DNA from: Chlorocebus sabaeus
Lineage: Eukaryota; Chordata; Mammalia; Primates; Cercopithecidae
Reading direction: 5' to 3'
Assembly: GCF_047675955.1 (NCBI RefSeq)
Contig: NW_027328114.1
Span: 62,001-126,000, forward strand
DNA length: 64,000 nucleotides
The position numbers and the translations under genes are program-made. The notes beneath the pieces were generated by a model, which ran no database searches, had not been told where the DNA came from, and saw only the letters and a program-made list of their open reading frames with translations. This document shows, piece after piece, positions 57,301-64,000 of this stretch (position 1 is the first letter of the stretch; every line of letters begins with the position of its first letter).

Positions 57301-60300
57301 AGTTACAGATTCACCCTCAAGAAGCCATTCGCTAAGACTGTTCTTGTGGAATTTCCAAAGTAATATTTGGAAGCCCATTGAGGTCAATGGTGAAAAAAGA
57401 ACTATCTTAAGATAAAAACTGAAAAGAAGCTTTATGAGAAACTGCTTCATGTTGTGTTAATTCATCTCACAGACTTACAGCTTTCTCCTCAAAAAGCCAT
57501 TAGCTAAGACTGTTCTTGTGAAATTTGCAAAGTGATATTTGGAAGCCCAAAGAAGCCTATGGTGAAAAAGGAAATATCTTCAGTTAAAAACAGGAAAGAA
57601 GCTTTTTAAGAAACTGTCCTCTGTTCTGTTAATTCATCTCACAGAGTTACAGCTTTCCCCTCAAGAAGTCTTTCGCTAAGACAGTTCTTGTGGAATTTCC
57701 AAAGTGATATTTAGAAGCATATATTGGGCAGTGGTGAAAAAGGAAATATCTTCTGTTAAAACTGGAAAGAAGCTTTCTGAGAAACTACTTTGCTTTGTGA
57801 TAATCCATCGCACAGAGTTACAGTTTTCCCCTTAGGAAGCCGTTCACTAAGACTGTTCTTGTGAAATTTGCAAAGTGATATTTGGAAGCCCAAAGAGGGC
57901 TATGGTGAAAAAGGAAATATCTTCCGTTAAAAACTGGAAAGTAACTTTCTGAGAAACTTCTCTGTGTCCTGTTAATTCATCTCACAGAGTTACAGCTGTT
58001 CCCTCAAGAAGGCTTTCGCTAAGATTGTTCTTGAGGAATTTGCAAAGTGATATTTGGAAGCCCATAGACGGCTGTGGTGAAAAAGAAAATATCTTCAATT
58101 AAAAACTGCAAAGAAGATTTCTGAGAAACTGCTTTGTGTTCTGTTAATTCATGTCACAGAGTTACAGTTTTACCCTCAAGAAGCCTTTCGCTAAGACGGT
58201 TCTTGTGGAATTTGAAAAGTGAAATTTGGAAGCCCGTGGAGTGTTATGGTGAAAATGAAATATCTTCCGTTAAAAACTGGAAATAAGCGTTCTGAGAAAC
58301 TAATTTGTGTTCTGTTAATTCATCTCACAGAGTTACAGCTTCCCCCTCAAGAAACCTTTCGCGAAGACTGTTCTTGTGGAATTTGCAAAGTGATATTTGG
58401 AAGCCCATAGGGGGCTATGCTGAAAATGGAAATATCCTATGATAAAAACTGAAAAGAAGCTTTCTGAGAAAGTGCTTTGTGTTCTGCTAATTCATCTCAC
58501 AGAGTTACAGCTTTCCCCTCAAGAAGCCTTTCGCTAAGACTGTTCTTGTGGAATTTGCAAAGTGATAATTGGGAACCCATAAAGGGCTATGGTGAAAAAG
58601 GAAATATCTTTAGTTAAATACTGGAAAGAATCTTTCTGTGAAACTGCATTGTGTTCCGTTAATTCATCTCAAAGAGTTACAGCTTCCCCCTCAAGAAGAC
58701 TTTCGCTAAGACTCTTCTTGGGGAATTTGCAAAGTGATATTTGGAAGACAGTAGAGGGCTATGGTGAAAAAGGAAATATCTTCAGTTAAAGACTGAAAGG
58801 AAGCTTTCTGAGAAACTGCTTTGTATTCTCTTAATTCATCTCACAGAGTTTTAGCTCTCCCCTCAAGAAGCCATTCGCTAAGACTGTTCTTGCGGAATTT
58901 CCAAAGTGATATTTGGAAGCCCATAGAAGGCTATGGTGAAAAAGGAAATATCCTAAAATAAAAACTGAAAAGAATCATTCTGATAAACTGCTTTGTGTTC
59001 TGTTATTTCTTCTCACAGAGTTACAGCTTTTCCCTTAAGAAGCCTTTCGCTAAGACTGTTCTTGTGTAATTTGCAAAGTGATATTTGGAAGCCCATAGAG
59101 GTCTATGGTGAAAAAGGAAATATCTTCCGTTAAAAACTGGAAAGAAACTTTCTGAGAAACTGCTTTATGTTGTGTTAATTCATCTGACAGACTTACAGAT
59201 TTCTCCTCAAGAAGCGTTTCACTAAGACTGTTCTTGTGAAATTTACAAAGTGATATTTGGAAGCCCCTGGAGGGTTATGGTGAAAATGAAATATCTTCCG
59301 TTAAAAACTGCAAACTAAATTTCTGAGAAACTGCCCTGTGTTATGATAATTCATCTCACAGAGTTACAGCATTCCCCTCAAGAAGCCTTTCGCTAAGACT
59401 GTTCTTGTTGGATTTCCAAAGTAATATTTGAAAGCCCATAGTGCGCCATGGTGAAAAAGGAAATATCTTCATTAAAACTGGAAAGAAGCTTTCTGGGAAA
59501 TTGCTTTGTGTTCTCTTAATTAATCTCACAGAGTTACAGCTTCCCCCTCAAGTAGCTTTTCGCTAAGACTGTTCTAGTGGAATTTGCGAAGTGATATTTG
59601 GAAGCCCCTAGAGGGCTATGGTGAAAAAAGAAATATCCTAAGATAAAAACTGTAAAGAAGCTTTCTGAGAAACGGCTTTGTGTTCTGTTAATTCATCTCA
59701 CAGTGTTACAGCTTTCCCCTCAAAAAGCCTTTCGCTAACATTGTTTTTGTGGAAATTCCAATGTGATATTTGAAAGCCCCTAGAGGGCTATGGTGAAAAA
59801 GGAAATATCCTAAGGTAAAAACTGAAAAGAATCTTTCTGAGAAACTGCTTGGTGTTCTGTTAATTCTTCTCACAGAGTTACAGCTTTCCCCTCAGGAAGC
59901 TTTTCGATAAGACTGTTCTTGTGGAATTTGCAAAGTGATATTCGGAAGCCCACAGGGGCTACGGTGAAAAAGGAAATATCTTCCGTTGAAAACTGGAAGG
60001 AAGCTTTGTGAGAAACTGCTTTGTGTTGTGTTATTTCATCTCACAGAGTTACAGCTTTCCCCTAAAGAAGCCTTTGGCTAAAACGGTTCTTTTGGAATTT
60101 GCAAAGTGATATTTGGAAGCCCATAGATGTCTATGGTGAAAAAGGAAATATCATTAGTTACAAACTGGAAAGAAGCTTTCTGAGAAACTGCTTTGTGTTC
60201 TGTGAATTCATCTCACAGAGTTACACCTTGCCCCTCAAGAAGCCGTTAACTAAGTCTGTTCTTGTGAAATTTGCAAAGTGATATTTCGAAGCCCAAAGAG

Positions 60301-60459
60301 TGCTGTAGTGAAAAAGGAAATATCTTCAGTTTAAAACTGCAAAAAAGCTTTCTGAGAAACTGCTTGGTGTTCTGTTAATTCTTCTCCCAGAGTTACAGCT
60401 TTCCCCTCAGGAAACCTTTCGCTAAGACTGTTCTTGTGGAATTTGCAAAGTGATATTTT

Positions 60460-60960
60460 GAAACCCCGGAAGGTTATGGTGAAAATGAAATATCTTCCTT
60501 TAAAAACTGAAAAGAAGCTTTCTGAGAAACTGCTTTGTGTTCTGATAATTCATCACACAGTGTTACAGCTTTCCCCTCAAAAAGCCATTCGCTAAGACTC
60601 TTCTTGTGGAATTTGCAAAGTGATATTTGGAAGCCCTTAGAGTGCTATGGTGATAAAGGAAATATATTCAGTTAAAAACTGGAAAGGAGCTTACCGAGAA
60701 ACTGCTTTCTGTTCTGTCACTTCATCTCACAGAGTTCCAGATATCCCCTCAAGAAGTCGTAGACTAAGACAGTTCTTGTGAAAATTGTTAAGTGATATTT
60801 GGAAGCCCATAGAGGGCTATGGTGAAAAAGGAAATATCTTCAGTTAAAAACTGCAAAGAAGCTTTTTGAGAAACTGTTTTGTGTTCTGTTAATTCATCTT
60901 ACAGAGTTACAGTATTCCCCTCAAGAAGCTTTTCGCTAAGACTCTTCTTGTGGAATTCGC
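60460..60960. repeat. Three-monomer block, first copy of a seven-monomer-spaced duplication
   Basis: Shares with 61,660-62,160 (offset 1,199 bp, seven monomers) the variants ggaaaggagcttaccgagaa, tgctttctgttctgtca, aagaagtcgtagactaagac, gttcttgtgaaaattg and cagagttacagtattcccct. Differences of a few per cent place it between the youngest duplications and blocks A/B in age. Confidence 0.87.
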
Positions 60961-61659
60961 AAAGAGATATTTGGAAGCCCATAGAGGGCTATGGTGAAAA
61001 AGGAAATATCCTAAGTTAAAAACTGAAAAGAAGCTTTCTGAGAAACTGCTTTGTGTTCTGTTAATTCATCTCACAGAGTTACAGCTTTCCCCTTAAGAAG
61101 CCTTTCGCTAAGACTGTTCTTGTTGCATCTGCAAAGTGATATTTGGAAGCCCATAAAGGGCTATGGTGAAAAAGGAAATATCTGGCGTTAAAAACTACAA
61201 AGAAGCTTTCAGAGAAACTGCTTTGTGTTCTGTTGATTCATCTCACAGAGTTACAGCTTTCCCCTCAAGAAGCCTTTCGCTGAGGTTGTTCTTGTGGAAT
61301 TTGCATTGTGATATTTGGAAGCCCATAGAGGGCTATGGTGAAAATGAAATATCTTCGTTAAAAACTGGAAAGAAGCTTTCTGAGAAACTGCTTTGTGTTC
61401 TGTTAATTCATCTCACAGAGTTACAGCTTTCCCCTTAAGAAGCCTTTTGATAAGAGTGGTCTTTTGGTATTTGCAAAGTGATATTTGCAAGCCCTTATGG
61501 GCTGTGGTGAAAAAGGAAATATCCTAAGATAAAAACTGGAAAGAAGTTTTCTGAGAAACTGCTTTGTGTTCTGTTAATTCATTTCACAGAGTTACAAATT
61601 TCCCCTCAAGAAGCCTTTCGCTAAGACAGTTCTTGTGGAATTTGCAAAGTGATATTTGG

Positions 61660-62160
61660 AAGCCCCTTGAGGGCTATGGTGAAAATGAAATATCTTCTGT
61701 TAAAAACTGGAAAGAAGCTTTCTGAGAAACTGCTTTGTGTTCTGATAATTCATCTCACAGAGTTACAGCTTTCTCTCAAAAAGCCACTCGCTAAGACTGT
61801 CCTTGTGGAATTTGCAAAGTGATATTTCGAAGCCCTTAAAGTGCTATGGTGATAAAGTAAATAACTTCAGTTAAAAACTGGAAAGGAGCTTACCGAGAAA
61901 CTGCTTTCTGTTCTGTCAATTCATCTCACAAAGTTCCAGCTTTCCCCTCAAGAAGTCGTAGACTAAGACAGTTCTTGTGAAAATTGGTAAGTGATATTTG
62001 GAAGTCCATAGAGGGCTATCGTGAAAAAGGAAATATCTTCAGTTAAAAACTGCAAAGAAGCTTTCTGAGAAACTGTTTTGTGTTCTGTTAATTCATCTTA
62101 CAGAGTTACAGTATTCCCCTCAAGAAGTTTTTCGCTAAGACTGTTGTTGTGGAATTTGCA
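61660..62160. repeat. Three-monomer block, second copy
   Basis: Sister of 60,460-60,960 with the same ordered variants. Differences include ctttctctcaaaaagccact and gaaaattggtaagtg. Confidence 0.87.
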
Positions 62161-64000
62161 AAGAGATATTTTGAAGCCCTTAGAGTGCTACGGTGAAAAA
62201 GGAAATATCTTCCGTGAAAAACTGCAAAGAAGCTTTCTGAGAAACTGGTTTGTGTTCTGATAATTCATCTCACAGAGTTACAGCTTTACCCTCCAGAAGA
62301 TTTTCGCTAAGACTGTTTTTGTGGAATTTGCAAAGTGGTATTTGGAAGCCCATAGAGGGTTATGGTGAAAACGGAACAACCTTCCATTTAAAACTGTAAA
62401 GAAGCTTTCTGAGAAACTGCTTTGTGTTCTGTTAATTCATCTCACAGAGTTACAGCATTCCCCTCAAGAAGCCTTCCGCTAAGACTTTTCTTGTGCAATT
62501 TGCAAAGAGATATTTGGAAGCCCCTAGAGGGCTATGGTGAAAAAGGAAATATCTTCAGTTAAAAAATGGAAAGAAGCATTCTGAGAAACTGCTTTGTGTT
62601 CTGTTAATTAATCTCAGAGAGTTACAGCTTTCCCTTCAATAATTTTTTCGCTAAGACTGTTCTCGTGGAATTTGCATAGTGATATTTGGAAGCTCATAGA
62701 GGGCTATGGCGAAAAAGAAAATATCTTCCGTTAAAAACTGGAAAGAAGATTTCTGAGAAACAGCATGGTGTTCTGTTAATTTATCTCACAGAGTTACAGT
62801 TTTCCCCTCAAGAAAACTTCCTCTAAGACTGTTCTCTCAGAATTTGCAAGGTGTTATTTGAAAGCCCATAGAGGGCCTTGGTGAAATAGGAAATATCCCA
62901 AGATAAAAACTGAAAAGAAACTTGCTGAGAAACTGCTTTGTCTTCTGTTAATTCATCTCACAGAGTTACAGCTATCCCCACAAGAAGCGTTTCGCTAAGA
63001 ATGTTATTGTGGAATTTGCAAAGTGATATTTGGAAGCCTATAGAGGGCTATGGAGGAAAAGGAAATATCCTAAGTTAAAAACTGAAAAGAAGCTTTCTGA
63101 TAAACTGCTTGTGTTCTGTTAATTCATCTCACAGTGTTACAGCTTTCCCCTCAAGAAGCCTTTCGCTAAGACTGCTCTTGTGGAATTTGCAAAGTGCAAT
63201 TTGGAAGCCCTGCGAGGGCTATGGTGAAAAATGAAATATCTTCAGTTAAAAACTGGAAAGAAGCTTTCTGAGAAACTGCTTTGTGTTGTGTTAATTCATT
63301 TCACAGAGTTACATCCTCCCCTGAGGAAGCCTTTCGCGAAGATTGTTCTTGTGGAATTTGGAAAGTGACATTTGGAAGCCCATAGGGGCTATTGTGAAAA
63401 AGGAAATATCTTTAGTTAAAAACTGCAAAGTAGATTTCTGAGAAACTGGTTTGTGTTCTGTTAATTCATCTCACAGAGTTACAGCTTTTCCCTCATGAAG
63501 CCTTTCGCTAAGACTGTTATTGTGGAATTTGCAAAGTGATATTTGGAAGCCCACAGAGGTCTATGGTGAAAAAGGAAATATCTTCCGTTAAAAACTGGAA
63601 AGAATCATTCTGAGAAACTGCTTTGTGTTCTGTTAATTCATCTCACAGAGTTACAGATTTCTCCCCAAGAAGTCTTTCGCTAAGACTGTTTTATGGAATT
63701 TGCAAAGTGATATTTGGAAGCCCATAGAGGGTTACGGTGAAAAAGGAAATATCTTCAGTTAAAAACTGGAACGATGCATTTTGAGAAACTGCTTTGTGTT
63801 CTGTTAATTCATCTCACAGAGTTACAGCTACCCTTCAAGAAGCCTTTCACTACGAATATTTTTGTGGAATTTACAAAGTGATATTTCGAAGCCCATTGAT
63901 GACTATGGTGAAAAAGGAAATATCTTCATTTAAAAACTGGAAAGAAGCTTTCTCAGAAACTGCTTTTTGTTCTGTTAATTCATCTCACAGAGTTAAATCT

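Larger units (their letters stand above)
52621..64000. repeat. Alpha-satellite array, monomeric, right end of window
   Basis: About 66 monomers. A variant losing two bases of the A-run (gtgaaaatgaaatatcttc) recurs from 55 kb onward (for example 58,250, 59,282, 60,480, 61,340 and 61,680) and is rare elsewhere. A second variant pair, ctaaggtaaaaactg with gcttggtgttctg and aattcttctcac, links 54,240-54,420 to 59,700-59,890. No gene or mobile element is seen, and the array continues past the window end. Confidence 0.92.

Noticed and set aside
1..64000. Human or ape origin
   Set aside because: The Alu carries Old World monkey-type differences, the monomer consensus differs from ape families, and no CENP-B boxes were noticed. 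An ape monomeric flank is less likely but a library search would settle it.

Overview
This window is centromeric or pericentromeric DNA from a primate, most likely an Old World monkey. About 57.5 kb of the 64 kb is alpha satellite: roughly 335 monomers of about 171 bp, all in one orientation, mostly monomeric and diverged from one another. The assignment to Old World monkeys rests on the AluY insertion, which carries substitutions I associate with the macaque/baboon AluYR group, and on the monomer consensus. Genus and chromosome cannot be read from the sequence.

Layout. 1-3,300: older-looking array in which a strongly divergent monomer class appears four times, 7, 4 and 4 monomers apart. 3,301-6,630: ordinary monomeric array. 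6,631-14,186 and 14,187-21,914: a near-perfect tandem duplication of about 7.56 kb (44 monomers), the second copy carrying one extra 172-bp monomer. 21,915-24,290: ordinary array. 24,290-27,410: array block A, interrupted by a full-length young AluY with a poly(A) tail of about 54 bases. 27,411-39,387: monomeric array with local duplications and deleted monomers. 39,400-45,545: a full-length L1 retrotransposon on the minus strand. 45,558-49,849: monomeric array. 49,850-52,620: block B, an older paralogue of block A that lacks the Alu and so preserves its empty site. 52,621-64,000: monomeric array with one-, two- and seven-monomer duplications.

The only genes are those of the L1. ORF2 is open over 1,274 codons with every catalytic residue I could check in place. 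ORF1 is broken (start codon lost, one frameshift in an A-run, one nonsense codon next to a small deletion), leaving only its C-terminal 221 codons open. A remnant of the antisense ORF0 lies in the 5' UTR with a stop at codon 15. The short ORFs inside the satellite are chance products of its periodic sequence.

No host gene, RNA gene, CRISPR array or new multi-gene system was found. The interest lies in how the satellite evolves: a very recent 44-monomer duplication, nested duplications at scales of 1, 2, 5, 7, 8 and 44 monomers, an older duplication about 25 kb apart, and monomer classes confined to particular stretches.
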